DNA of 64,000 bases from Natrinema sp. SYSU A 869 (GTDB taxonomy: Archaea; Halobacteriota; Halobacteria; Halobacteriales; Natrialbaceae). Below are positions 35,254-44,802 of the stretch, one piece after another. A program made the position numbers and the translations under genes. The notes beneath the pieces are model-generated. The model did no database searches, was not told the origin of the DNA, and was given only the letters and a program-made list of their open reading frames with translations. Location: contig NZ_CP082248.1 of the NCBI RefSeq assembly GCF_019879105.1, positions 744,001 through 808,000 of the forward strand, given 5' to 3'. Each line of letters begins with the position of its first letter. Position 1 is the first letter of the stretch.

Positions 35254-36931
35254 ATGGCTGACACGATGCCGATCGCGTGGCTCTCCGCGCTGATCGTCGG
35301 ATTCTTCGTCTGGGACATGCCGGTCGCGTGGCTGGTCGCTGTGACTATCGAAGGTGCGATCACGGCCATACAGATCCTGTTTATCGTCTTCGGTGCACTC
35401 GTACTGCTGTACACGATGTCGCGTTTAGGGACGTTCGACGCTCTCAATACCGGAGTCGCGGCGATCAGTGACGACCGACGCGTCCAGATCGTACTCATCG
35501 GATTTTTCCTCTCGACGTTCCTCGAGGGAGCAGCCGGGTTCGGAACGCCTGCCGCGGTCGTCGCACCGCTGTTGCTCGGGCTCGGGTTTCCCGCGCTGAT
35601 CGGCCACATCATCGCCGTCACCTACGGTGCGGTTGGGACGCCGATCATCGTCGGGATCAGAGAGCCGATGGCGGGCGTCGCCAGTATCCAAAGCGTACTC
35701 GACGCAGAGAGGATGACTGCGACGGAGTTCGCCGTCAACGTCGCTGCGTGGGCTGCGCGACGTACCATCTGCTGGTCGGGTTTCTGATGCCGCTGGTCGC
35801 CGTCGGAATGGTCGTCTACTTTTTCGGCGATCCCGACGATCGGTCGCTCGAACCGGCACTCGAAGTGTGGCCGCTGTGTCTCTTCGCTGGGTTCGCTTTC
35901 GCGATTCCCTACTGGCTGTCAGCGTGATTTATCAGTGCGGAGTTCCCGGCGCTAGCTGGCTCGATAATTGGCGGCGTGATCGTTATTAGCGTCCTTCGGG
36001 CTGGCTACCTTCTTCCGGACGAAGAGTGGGAGTTCCCCGAGCAATCGAAGTGGCCGGATCACTGGCTCGGTTCGATCGAGCCCGGAAACGCGAGACCCGT
36101 ACTGAACAGTAACCACGACATCCCGCTGCTGCGGGCGTGGTCTCCGTATCTGCTGTTGCTGTCGATGTTGTTCCTGACTCGCGTCGTCGACCCGATCCGA
36201 AAAGTACTCCTGGGGGAACAAGTATCGCTGTTCGGTACTCAGGTTTCGATGACGGTCGGAACGATCGGAACACCGATGGGAGAATTCACCGTCGGTTTCC
36301 TCCTGTTCGAGTGGTCGAACATCCTCGGAACGACCCTCGGTAACGGCATCAATTTCGCCTACATTCCCGGTGCGTGGTTACTGTCAGCTCGATCATCGCG
36401 ATCCCGACGTTCGACATGTCACGCGATCAGGTCTCCGAGGCCTGGCTCGAGGCGACGACGAAACTAATCTCGCCGTTGGTGGCGCTCGTGTTCGTCCTCG
36501 CGATGGCACATATCATGCTACAGTCGAGCGCCCATACGGACATCGACAGCATGATCCTGGTACTGGCGACCGCAGCGGCGGACCTGTTCGGTCCGGCCTA
36601 CCCGACAGTCGCCGCCCTCATCGGTGCACTCGGCGCGGCGCTCGTCGGGTCGAACACCGTGAGCAATATCACGTTCGGTCCGTTCCAATTCTTCGCAGCC
36701 GAAGGGCTCAGGTTCTCGCGAGAACTCATCGTCGGGGCACAGGCTGTCGGCGGTGCCATCGGGAACCTCGTGGCGATTCACAACGTCGTCGCAGCGCTCG
36801 CGACCGTCGGCCTGATCGGGCAGGAAGGGCGCGTAATCCGATTGAATAGCATTCCGCTCCTCTATTACACCCTTTTCGTCGGCTTCTGGGTCGCTCTGTT
36901 CACGTATTTCCTCTTTCCAGAGACGTTTTGA
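35254..36931 (+). pseudogene. L-lactate permease paralogue, decayed
   Basis: Homologous to lctP along its length but broken in several ways. The first 30 or so residues (first membrane span) are absent, the text starting MADTMPIAWLSALIVGFFVW. Seven residues are missing at LGFPAL-IGHIIAVTYG. A CG dinucleotide duplication near 35757 shifts the frame at AAWAA-TYHLLVGF. TGA 35925-35927 replaces a sense codon in YWLSA-FISAEFPAL. One base is missing near 36371 before VSSIIAIPTFDMSRD. The C-terminus [20 protein letters not shown] to FPETF is intact. Multiple independent lesions mean true decay of a former transporter gene. Confidence 0.85.
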
Positions 36932-36976
36932 TAGCGGCAGGTAGGGCGTTTCAACAGAAATCAACAGTTACGAAAC

Positions 36977-38481
36977 ATGAAAATCGAACCTATGGCAAGC
37001 AACTCACCAGATCCGAGCAAACTCGATCCGTCGGCCGACCCGCGCGCCAACTACGACTACGCTAGCGACAGCGTCGATCGTCCCGCACTCGTCGGTGATC
37101 TCGAAGAGTTCGTCGACTGCGAGATCCGAGCCGATTCCTACTCCCGCGAGCTGTACGCGACCGACGCGAGTCCCTACGAGACGACGCCGATCGCCGTCGC
37201 GTTCCCCGAATCGACGGCGGACGTCGCCGATCTTCTCGAGTACTGTGGTGAACGCGAGATCTCGGTTCTCCCGCGAGGCGGCGGGACGAGTCTCGCCGGA
37301 CAAACGGTCAACCGGGCCGTCGTACTGGATTTCACGCGGCACATGGGCGAGATCCTTGAGATCGATCCCGAGGGCCGCGCTGCAACAGTCCAGCCCGGAA
37401 CGATCCTCGGGACGCTGAACGAAGCCCTCGAGCCCCACGACCTCAAGTTCTCCCCTGACCCCGCGTGGGGCGACAAGAGCGCCATCGGCGGCGCGATCGG
37501 GAACAACTCCAACGGCGACCTCGAGGGCCGGATTTACGCCGAGATCGAACGGATTCTCGCGGAAGACGCGGATCGCATCGATCAAGCCTATCCCGATCTC
37601 AAGCGTAACGTCTCGGGCTACAATCTCGACCGGCTGGTTGCCGAAGCTCGTGGTGACGAGTTGCCGGGCGGTGAGGAAACCGGTGAACCAGGCACCGTCA
37701 ACATCGCCCGATTGCTGGCCGGCAGCGAAGGGACCCTCGCGGTCGTCACCGAGTCGACCGTCTCACTCGAGACGGTTCCGGAAACGAAGGCTGTCTCCTT
37801 GCTCTGTTATCCCGGTCTCCACGAGGCCATGCGAGACGTCGTTCCGATTCTCGAACACGATCCCGCGGCGGTAGAAGTCCTCGACGATGTCTTGATCGAT
37901 CTGGCGAGCGACACCGCGGAGTTCGGTCCGGTCATCGAAACACTACCCGAGGGAACAAACGCCGTCCTCCTGGTCGAGTTTTACGCCGAGAACGTCGATT
38001 ACGGTAAAGAACAGATCTCCGGCCTGCTCGCCGACCGTGTGCCGTCGGCGACACCTGTCGGAAAGCCCGCCGATAGTGCACCGATGAGCGATTCCGAGAC
38101 GTTCGCGATCGAAGCCCTCGAGGCCTACGACGACGCCGAGCGGGCCAAGCTCTGGAAGCTCCGCAAGTCCGGACTGCCGATCCTGCTCTCGCGGACGACC
38201 GACGAAAAGCACATCTCCTTCATCGAGGACACCGCGATCCCGCCGGCGCGACTCCCCAAGTTCGTCGAGGGGTTCGAAGAAATCCTCGAGAAACACGACA
38301 CGTACGCCAGCTTCTACGCCCACGCCGGTCCCGGCGTGCTCCATGTCCGGCCGCTCGTGAATACGAAGACCGAGATCGGACTGGAACAACTCCACGGGAT
38401 CGCGGACGACATGACGGATCTCGTCGTCGACCTCGGCGGCTCGGTCTCGGGCGAACACGGCGACGGCCGCGTCCGGACCTA
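36977..38481 (+). pseudogene. GlcD-type FAD oxidase paralogue, deleted and truncated by IS630
   Basis: Paralogue of the 26108 oxidase. It keeps the start of the PCMH domain (LPRGGGTSLAGQTVN, GGAIGNNSNG), but about 45 residues are missing after GNNSNG, where the intact paralogue has SVRYGITDAYTEELEVVLAD, removing part of the FAD site. It continues through the oxidase C-terminal domain to GEHGDGRVRT, where the IS630 element cuts it. No continuation, and none of the iron-sulfur part, is found on the far side, so the insertion was accompanied by or followed by a deletion. The start is ATG 36977 or 36992. It was probably in an operon with the dead permease 45 bp upstream. Confidence 0.85.
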
Positions 38482-39536
38482 TAGTAGCCATTAGAACTTT
38501 CTACTCAGAAGTTGTTGCTAAACGTAGTGGATCATCTCGACAAGATCTCTGTCAAGGAATTGCAAGATGCCCTCGACAACGTGGAGGGAAAGAAGCCGAC
38601 GCAACGACTCTTAGCGGCAATAGCGTACAAAAATGGCGTCACACAGACTGAACTAGCCGAGTGGTACGACGTTCAGCGACGGACAATCTATAGCTGGCTC
38701 AAGCGACTCGACACCGACGAGTCGCTTGAGCGTGCCGTAACTGATGCTCATCGATCTGGGAGAAAACGGAAACTCTCAGAAGAAGAGCAAGAGACGTTCG
38801 AAGAAACTGTCCATGAATCGCCCGAAGAAGTTGGTATCGACGCGCCGGCATGGACGCCGGCGCTCGTCCAGCAGTATCTCGACGAAACGTACGATGTCGA
38901 ATACTCACTCCCGAGTTGCCGGCGGTTGCTCAAAGAAGCGGGATTGAGCTATCAAAAACCACGCCGCACAGCCGCTGAAGCTGAGGCTGACGAACAAGAG
39001 ACGTTCCACGAAGAACTGAAAAAAAGCGGCGGGAGATGGACGCCACAGTAGTCTGTCTCGATCAAACCAAGAAATCCGTGCAAGTTGAGCCGCGTGCCGC
39101 GTGGTTTCCGCGCGGCACGCGGCCGGCCGTCGAATTGTCCGGACAACGTGACTGGACGTGTCTCTTGGGCGCGATCACCGAGGACGGTGATCGCTTTTTC
39201 TCTCGATTCGAAGAGTACGTAACCGCCGCACATGCGAAAAATTTCATTCTCGCGTTATGCAACGAATTCCAAGATAACTTGATCGTCGTGTTGGATGGAG
39301 CGCCGTATTTCCAGGCGTCGGCCGTCACGGACCTGGCGGCCCGTGACGACCTCGCCTTCGTCACGTTACCAGCGTATTCACCGGAACTCAATCCAGTCGA
39401 AGAGTGCTGGAGACAGCTGAAATCAGCTCTTAGCAACCGGTTCTTTGACTCACTTTCTGAGCTCACAACAGCGATCGATACCGCTCTTGATCAACTCTCC
39501 ATTCCCAAAGTGAGCAATTATTTCTAACTTCTACTA
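38482..39536 (+). mobile_element. IS630-family insertion sequence
   Basis: About 1055 bp, with related ends TAGTAGCCATTAGAA (38482 onward) and the complement of TAGTAGAAGTTAGAA (to 39536), flanked by the TA dinucleotide typical of IS630/Tc1 insertion at 38480-38481 and 39537-39538. It encodes a transposase in two overlapping frames. It interrupts the second GlcD-type gene. Confidence 0.85.
38527..39527 (+). CDS. IS630-family transposase expressed by -1 frameshifting
   Basis: Frame one (GTG 38527, or TTG 38512, to TAG 39049-39051) carries the helix-turn-helix part: GVTQTELAEWYDVQRRTIYS and SPEEVGIDAPAWTPALVQQY. Frame two, to TAA 39525-39527, carries the DDE catalytic part: MDATVVCLDQTKKSV (first Asp), LIVVLDGAPYF (second Asp) and NPVEECWRQL (Glu). 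They overlap around 39018-39025, where CTG AAA AAA AGC contains seven A residues; slipping back one base gives EELKKKRREMDATVVCL. This A-AAA-AAG arrangement is the classic slippery site used by IS630 elements. The element looks intact and possibly active. Confidence 0.82.
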
Positions 39537-39550
39537 TAGATAGTGCCGAA

Positions 39551-40311
39551 TCACTCCTCTTCTCGCACTGCTAAGTTGATATACGGAAGAACGAACTCGA
39601 CAAGCTGTTGCTCTACCTTTCGCAAGTGATTCGATGCGGTCGTCTTTGTAATATCCATCTTTTCTGCGATCTCTTCGAGCGTTACCTGCCGGGGGATCTC
39701 GAAGTATCCGTGTTCGACGGCCGTGTTCAGGAACTCACGCTGTCGGGGGGGATCGACGAAAGCAACTCCTGCCACTCGGAGCGACTGGGGATAATCTCGC
39801 GTCTGAAATCCTGTGTGATCCGTTCGACCGTCACGTTGCCGAACTCCGAGAGCAAGTCGATAGCCTCTGACAGTTCGCTCCGGTCGTTCAACAGCAGGTC
39901 AAAGCATTCACGGCCATTGACCAACTGGGTTGGGCCGAGTGGGAGATAGCCGTCGTACATCAGTGCCTGCAGTGGTGTGACTTCGGTCAGTCGCCCACGA
40001 AGCAACATCGTCGCAGCACATCGCCCTTCGCTCGTCTCGTACTGTTCGACGAGATCAACGGTCTCCACTGTCTCGTGTGCACGGATGATTTCGTGGATAG
40101 CATCGCAGTCGCGGGACTCAACTGCGAGCATCCCAATATAGCGATTGTTCCGGAACGTGGACGCGACGAACTCGCCGAACACGTCATGCTTCGCGAGTTC
40201 TGCCGTCCAGTCACCGTCGTACTGCACGCATACCTTCGCCGTGAGCATGGGTAGCAAGTAGAAGTGGCGGATGGATAACCCCTCTGTGTCGTGATGAACG
40301 ACTCGACTCAC
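39551..40311 (-). pseudogene. Bat-type HTH_10 transcriptional regulator gene with one frameshift
   Basis: Bacterio-opsin-activator-like regulator. The N-terminal two thirds, from ATG 40309-40311 (MSRVVHHDTEGLSIRHFYLL), resemble the ligand/sensor part of haloarchaeal Bat paralogues. After QELLSSIPP the frame slips in a run of seven C near 39743-39750; an eighth C gives PPRQREFLNTAVEHGYFEIP, RQVTLEEIAEKMDITKTTAS and NHLRKVEQQLVEFVL, the HTH_10 domain. The repaired length is about 253 residues. The start overlaps the upstream MmgE/PrpD gene by 4 bp (ATGA), so it is the last gene of that operon and probably its regulator. Confidence 0.78.
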
Positions 40312-41603
40312 TGCCAGGGCGCAAGCAACCTCGTCACTGACGCGGATTCACGCTCAAGAGTGTCGGCAAGGCGCTCGACTACAGCCTCCGAGAATGTCGG
40401 CGAAATGAGGCGGCGTGCCTTCTGCAGTCGCACGTCGACAGAGAGTGGTGCGTCCCGCGCACCGCGGCTCCGCGTCACGTCGGATCGGTACGTCTCCTCG
40501 GACGTTTCCACAGTCACGCGAGCAAGACACTCACCTGGGAACTGCTCGTCCAACGCGTCGTCGACGACGAACTCAACCCGCTCGGTAGCTGCCAGAATCT
40601 CCGGGTCTGTCCGTGCCGATTCGGCGTGTTCGGCCTGTGTGAAGCGTTCTCGAGTGAGCGCAGCGGCGACCGGATACGCATAAGAATACTGGGCGTCCTC
40701 CGGCGTTGCTGGCTGGCGAGTCTGCAGATGGGTCGCCTTCTCGAAAGTTGCGATCCGCACTGACTCGACACTCTCCGGGTCGATGTCGTATCGAGAGACC
40801 AACGTCAAGACGGCTTCGACACCGGGTTGTGCCCACCGACAGCACGGGTATGGTTTGAGATACCCCTTCGTCACGTGGAACACCTCACCCAGCGTATCGC
40901 CTACCGATGCCTCATCGAAGACAGTCCCTGATCCCGTGAACCCAGCCCCAGCGAGTTGGGCGGAGACGACGCCGGTGTACGCACCCCAGCCGATGCCGTC
41001 TTTCGTCATCCCTGGGTTCTCGACACCGCGCATGATTGGTGTCCGGGGCGCGTGATATTCGGCGACACCGAGAGCGTGTGCCATCTGCTCTGGCGAGAAC
41101 GCAAACAGCCGCGCCGTTGCGGCGGCGGCACCGAGTGCGCCCCATGATCCAGTGCCCGTGTAGATGTCGTCGACCGCGTGAATCGCCAACCCAATGCGGA
41201 CGGCGAGTTCGTAGCCGACGAAGACAGCATTGAGGAACTCCTGTATCGATGCATCGACGTTCTCGGCGGCCGCCAACGCGGGTGGGACGACCACTGCAGC
41301 CGGGTGGCCTTTGACCTCGCGGTGCCCATCGTCGATATCGAGTGCGTTCGCAGCGACTCCGTTGGCAAGTGCCGCCCCTTCAACAGCCACTGTGTCGCCC
41401 GACGCATCAAGCAGCGTCGTCTTACCCCCGTCGAGATGAGCCCGCGCGTACTGACGAACGATATCGACACCCGCCTGCCGATAGCCGGCGGTGATGGCTG
41501 CGAGCGTATCGAGCACGCGCGCTTTCACGTGAGCTTCGACGTCGTCCGGCGCGTCTGCGATCGTCGCCGACTGCGCGAATTCAACGGCTCGACCTGTATT
41601 CAT
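40308..41603 (-). CDS. MmgE/PrpD family protein
   Basis: A 431-residue member of the MmgE/PrpD family, which includes 2-methylcitrate dehydratase, cis-aconitate decarboxylase and iminodisuccinate epimerase. It starts MNTGRAVEFAQSATIADAPD. Family-typical stretches: ALANGVAANALDIDDGHREV, KGHPAAVVVPPALAAAE, GVAEYHAPRTP and KGYLKPYPCCRWAQPGVEAV. It probably acts cytoplasmically on a small dicarboxylic or tricarboxylic intermediate. It overlaps the Rieske gene by one base and the regulator by four, so it is firmly part of the four-gene operon 39551-43196. The substrate is unknown. Confidence 0.88.
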   Translation of the reverse strand: MNTGRAVEFAQSATIADAPDDVEAHVKARVLDTLAAITAGYRQAGVDIVRQYARAHLDGGKTTLLDASGDTVAVEGAALANGVAANALDIDDGHREVKGHPAAVVVPPALAAAENVDASIQEFLNAVFVGYELAVRIGLAIHAVDDIYTGTGSWGALGAAAATARLFAFSPEQMAHALGVAEYHAPRTPIMRGVENPGMTKDGIGWGAYTGVVSAQLAGAGFTGSGTVFDEASVGDTLGEVFHVTKGYLKPYPCCRWAQPGVEAVLTLVSRYDIDPESVESVRIATFEKATHLQTRQPATPEDAQYSYAYPVAAALTRERFTQAEHAESARTDPEILAATERVEFVVDDALDEQFPGECLARVTVETSEETYRSDVTRSRGARDAPLSVDVRLQKARRLISPTFSEAVVERLADTLERESASVTRLLAPWQ

Positions 41604-42073
41604 CAGAGGTAGACAACGATCTGCTTGTCTTCGACATCCACCGCATACGTGTCGACTGGCGACTGCTCACCCTCGAGGTTAGCGCCACAGTCACAGCCAC
41701 CATCGGGAGCACTCTCTTCGGCGGGCTCGCCATCGGCGGATTCCACAGCAGTATCGAACGACCGTGCGCGAACCTTGTGGGGGTTGAAGACGGACTCGCC
41801 CGTCGCGATGTCGAACTCCCAGCCGTGCCACGGACAGCGCAAGATCTGACCGTCGTCTTTCCACTCTACGTTCTCGGGGTCCGTCGCCGACGTCGTCCCT
41901 GTCACCTTTCCCATACAGAGCGGGGCTCGCTGATGCGGACAGTCGTTCTTGAGTGCGTAGTACTCGCCGTCGACGTTGAACACGCCGATCGAATGGCCGT
42001 TCAGTTCGACAATCGTGCGGTCACCTGGCGGCAGTTCGTCAGTTGAACAGATCTCGAAGCGTTTCTCCATCAA
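41603..42073 (-). CDS. Rieske [2Fe-2S] protein
   Basis: A 156-residue soluble Rieske protein. The cluster ligands are visible as CPHQRAP (about residues 45-51) and CPWHGWEFD (about 80-88), matching C-x-H and C-x-x-H. About 30 acidic, Cys-containing residues (GGCDCG near 130) follow the fold. It lacks any catalytic non-heme iron domain, so it is a ferredoxin-type electron carrier or the small partner of an oxygenase not seen here. The gap to the amidohydrolase stop is one base, and the stop overlaps the start of the MmgE/PrpD gene. Confidence 0.88.
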   Translation of the reverse strand: MMEKRFEICSTDELPPGDRTIVELNGHSIGVFNVDGEYYALKNDCPHQRAPLCMGKVTGTTSATDPENVEWKDDGQILRCPWHGWEFDIATGESVFNPHKVRARSFDTAVESADGEPAEESAPDGGCDCGANLEGEQSPVDTYAVDVEDKQIVVYL

Positions 42074-42074
42074 A

Positions 42075-43196
42075 TCACTCTCCGTTAGTTGGAAGACTCG
42101 TCGGGTCGTTTGGAAGTCCGTACAGCTCCTGTGCGTTGCCTGCCATCACGGCGTGCTCCATCTCATCGGGCATTGGTGGGAGCGCGTATAGCGGTGAGTC
42201 CGTATCCCAGTGGGGGTAGTCACTGGCAAACATCACTGTCTCTTCGGCGTGCATCATTTCCAGAATTTGGAGGAGATGTTCGGGATTAGCCGGCTCTTCG
42301 ATGGGCTGAGTGGTGAAACGCACTTGGTCACGAACGTATTCACTCGGTGGCTTCTGAAGATACGGGACCTGCGCGCGGAGCGCTTTCCAGTTTTTATCCA
42401 TCCGCCAGAGGAAATGTGGCACCCAGCTCAGTCCGCCCTCAATAACGACAAAGCTGAGATCGGGGAACTTCGCGAGGACGCCCTCGGCGACGAGACTCAC
42501 GAGTTGTCCCATCGCGTATGTCCCGAGGAGCGTATGCCACTCGAAGTAGGTGTTTGGATGCCCCGCACCCGTCGGCGGCTGCGTCACACCGTGGCCCTCC
42601 GTGTAGGGATGCATAGCGATGGGCAGCCCCATCTCCTCGGCGGCTTCGTACATCGGCCAGTAGTACTCGTGACCGTAGGGGAGCTGTGAGGCCATCGGCA
42701 TCACCACCTGGACGACACGCGGATGGTCGCCAAGTTCGCGAATCATCTCGGCCATCCGGTCGGGTTTCTGTGGTGCGGCAAGCAGCGACCCAACAAACGG
42801 ACCGCCCTCCACAAGCCAGTTGTCGATGACCCACTTGTTGTTCGCGACCGCGAGTTCGGCAGCGTAGTCCCGGTTCGGAAGAGCCGTGAGGTTGAGATAA
42901 GAGTTCCCCGTCAGAACCGCATAGTCGACGCCGAATTCGTCGAAGTGGTGGTCTTTCATCTTCTCGATGCTGGACCCCGCAGGACCGCCATCATCCGGTA
43001 CCGCGTCGCGACGAGAGAATTCCGCGACGTTCTCATAGAGGATACGTGGTGACTGCACACCACGGTCTTTGTACTGGTCAGGGAGGTAGGCGATGACCGC
43101 TTCGGGATCCGTCCATTTTTGGTGGATATCACAATCAATGAGCGTCGGCGCCCCCTGCTGTGACCCGGTCGATTGTTCGGGGTGTCGTCCTGTCAT
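42075..43196 (-). CDS. Amidohydrolase family 2 (ACMSD-like) metal-dependent hydrolase/decarboxylase
   Basis: A 373-residue TIM-barrel protein of the amidohydrolase-2 group, which includes aminocarboxymuconate-semialdehyde decarboxylase and related ring-cleavage-product decarboxylases or hydrolases. Visible metal-site candidates: DCDIHQKW near residue 23, MHPYTEGHG near 205 and SDYPHWDTD near 335. HFLWRMDKNW and LPDQYKDRG are typical of haloarchaeal and bacterial members. It is the first gene of the operon, with a TATA-like ATATATATAC about 60 bp upstream at 43253-43262. Suggested role: decarboxylation or hydrolysis of a carboxylated intermediate. The substrate is not known. Confidence 0.85.
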   Translation of the reverse strand: MTGRHPEQSTGSQQGAPTLIDCDIHQKWTDPEAVIAYLPDQYKDRGVQSPRILYENVAEFSRRDAVPDDGGPAGSSIEKMKDHHFDEFGVDYAVLTGNSYLNLTALPNRDYAAELAVANNKWVIDNWLVEGGPFVGSLLAAPQKPDRMAEMIRELGDHPRVVQVVMPMASQLPYGHEYYWPMYEAAEEMGLPIAMHPYTEGHGVTQPPTGAGHPNTYFEWHTLLGTYAMGQLVSLVAEGVLAKFPDLSFVVIEGGLSWVPHFLWRMDKNWKALRAQVPYLQKPPSEYVRDQVRFTTQPIEEPANPEHLLQILEMMHAEETVMFASDYPHWDTDSPLYALPPMPDEMEHAVMAGNAQELYGLPNDPTSLPTNGE

Positions 43197-43611
43197 CGTA
43201 TGAGAGAACCAAACAGAGAGATCACCCTAAGCCACAGGGCAAACTTGTAGCAGATATATATACTAGTCGTGACAGGCGCCTGGTTTCGGGCTACTGTTCG
43301 TCCGTCGTCTCTGAACCGCGGCCCCACAGTGGCAACAGAATCCTCACTGGTGGTTTCATCGCGGTCATTGGGACCCTCCCCCAGACGACCGAACCCGTAG
43401 GACCTCGTCGTGAGAGACAGGCTGGTCCTGAGTTCCTCGAGGCAGCCTACTTGCGCCTATGCGGGTCTCAGCTGTGGGCTTTGCGCTGTGTGTCGGGACG
43501 CCAGATCCGGGTGGAAGTCATTTAAGTAGTGGAGATGTAGGTGTCAAGGATTACGCCACTCACGACTCGAGTCATCTGCATGCGGTATCAACCGAGGCAA
43601 TTCAGTCAGTC
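43197..43611. other. Divergent region between the amidohydrolase operon and the nitrilase gene
   Basis: No gene. ATATATATAC at 43253-43262 is a TATA candidate for the minus-strand operon. CATTTAAGTAG near 43519 could serve the plus-strand nitrilase gene with a leader of about 60 bases. The open frame from 43459 ahead of the nitrilase is not family-like. Confidence 0.35.
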
Positions 43612-44394
43612 ATGAGCAACGCACGTATCGCTGCTTGCCAGTTCGAACCACATATCGGTGACGTCGACGCCAATCTCGACCGTATCGAACGGCTCACCGA
43701 ACGACTACCGCCGGCGACGGTGTTCGCCGTCTTCCCAGAACTCTGTGTCACCGGCTACGACCTCGACAGCGCCCTGCCGGCGCAAACAGCGGTACCCGGG
43801 CCCGTGACGGACCGCATACAGACGATTGCCCAGAAGACCGGTGTCGACCTACTGATTGGACTGCCCGAAGCTGCCGGCGACGACGTTTACAACTCGCTCG
43901 TGTACGTCTCCGACCACGGTGTCAAGGCAATTTACCGGAAACAACAGCTGTGGGGAGACGAAGCAGCGCCGGTTACGGCCGGAACTGAACCAACGGTCGT
44001 CGAGACGCCGGCTGGACGGGTCGGAATGCTGCTCTGTTACGACCTGAACTTCCCTGAGCTCGCGCTCGAGTATGCCAAGGCTGGGTGTGACCTCCTTGCC
44101 GTCAGTGCAGCGTGGCGCCAGTCATTTGACCATGATTGGCGACTTCTCTGTTGTGCCCGTGCGCTCGACCAGACCTGCTATATCGTTGGCTCGAACCACT
44201 CCGGCACCCAATCCGGACGGCATCACGCAGGCGAGAGCCTGATCGCCGGGCCACGCGGTGAGATCATCACGAAAGCCACGGACAACAGGCCGACGATCTC
44301 GGCCGAAATCGACCCTGATGCGATCGAAACTGCTCGTCGCAAGAACCCGGTCCAGAAGTCCCGTCGCAATGAGGGCGACTCGGCTCGGCGGTAG
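43612..44394 (+). CDS. Carbon-nitrogen hydrolase (nitrilase superfamily)
   Basis: A 260-residue member of the nitrilase superfamily starting MSNARIAACQFEPHIGDVDA at ATG 43612. The catalytic triad is visible: Glu in VFPELCVTGYD (about residue 43), Lys in IYRKQQLWGDE (about 106) and Cys in MLLCYDLNFPELALEY (about 141). Such enzymes hydrolyse amides, N-carbamoyl groups or omega-amides to acid plus ammonia. Divergence from the amidohydrolase-Rieske-PrpD operon and proximity to an Opu-type transporter suggest that it releases ammonia from a nitrogen-containing substrate. Confidence 0.88.
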   Translation: MSNARIAACQFEPHIGDVDANLDRIERLTERLPPATVFAVFPELCVTGYDLDSALPAQTAVPGPVTDRIQTIAQKTGVDLLIGLPEAAGDDVYNSLVYVSDHGVKAIYRKQQLWGDEAAPVTAGTEPTVVETPAGRVGMLLCYDLNFPELALEYAKAGCDLLAVSAAWRQSFDHDWRLLCCARALDQTCYIVGSNHSGTQSGRHHAGESLIAGPRGEIITKATDNRPTISAEIDPDAIETARRKNPVQKSRRNEGDSARR

Positions 44395-44456
44395 CGCCTG
44401 TCGTTTACGAGCGCAAGTTGGGGTATCCTTTCTGTCGAGCGAACACACTTAGGACG

Positions 44457-44664
44457 TCACAAAGCAGTGAGTGAGGACGTCTGCTTGCGGTGAACCGCGC
44501 AAGCAACAGGATCGGGTCCACCGCTCACACGGTCCGCGTTCGCCGTCCTGACCGGTGGCAACGCCATCGCAATCGGCGGCAGCTCGCCGCCGACCGACGG
44601 CTTCCCGTCTCTTGTCGGTGTGACTGACCCGCGGAGTACGAGTTCGGCTCTGGTTCGTCGCCAA
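44457..44664 (-). pseudogene. Possible C-terminal TnpB (IS1341-type) relic
   Basis: One minus-strand frame reads RTRAELVLRGSVTPTRDGKP, SVGGELPPIAMALPPVRTAN and ends at TGA 44457-44459. LVLRGSVTPTRDGK resembles the tail of haloarchaeal TnpB proteins; the full-length TnpB at 48590 has LALKSGTVTPSGG at the same place. The rest of the gene is absent. A perfect hairpin TGCTTGCG/CGCAAGCA lies within it at about 44481-44504. Inference from a short match. Confidence 0.35.
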
Positions 44665-44802
44665 AGTCACGCGTCAGTGGCAGTTTACCGGGGAGATTTT
44701 GTGACGTCCAGGCACGATTTTCGGTACTATCATGTACTTTTCTTATAAAGGATTGATTAGTATGGGTCAATACTTAGGGTTTTTATCCCAGAAAGATCTA
44801 GC
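44665..44802. promoter_or_regulatory. AT-rich promoter region of the Opu transporter operon
   Basis: Contains CTTATAAAGG at about 44743-44752, a good TATA candidate with BRE-like purines before it, about 50 bp ahead of GTG 44803. Confidence 0.35.

Noticed and set aside
43459-43611. Extra 51 N-terminal residues on the nitrilase
   Set aside because: The conserved domain begins right after ATG 43612 and the extension matches nothing in the family.
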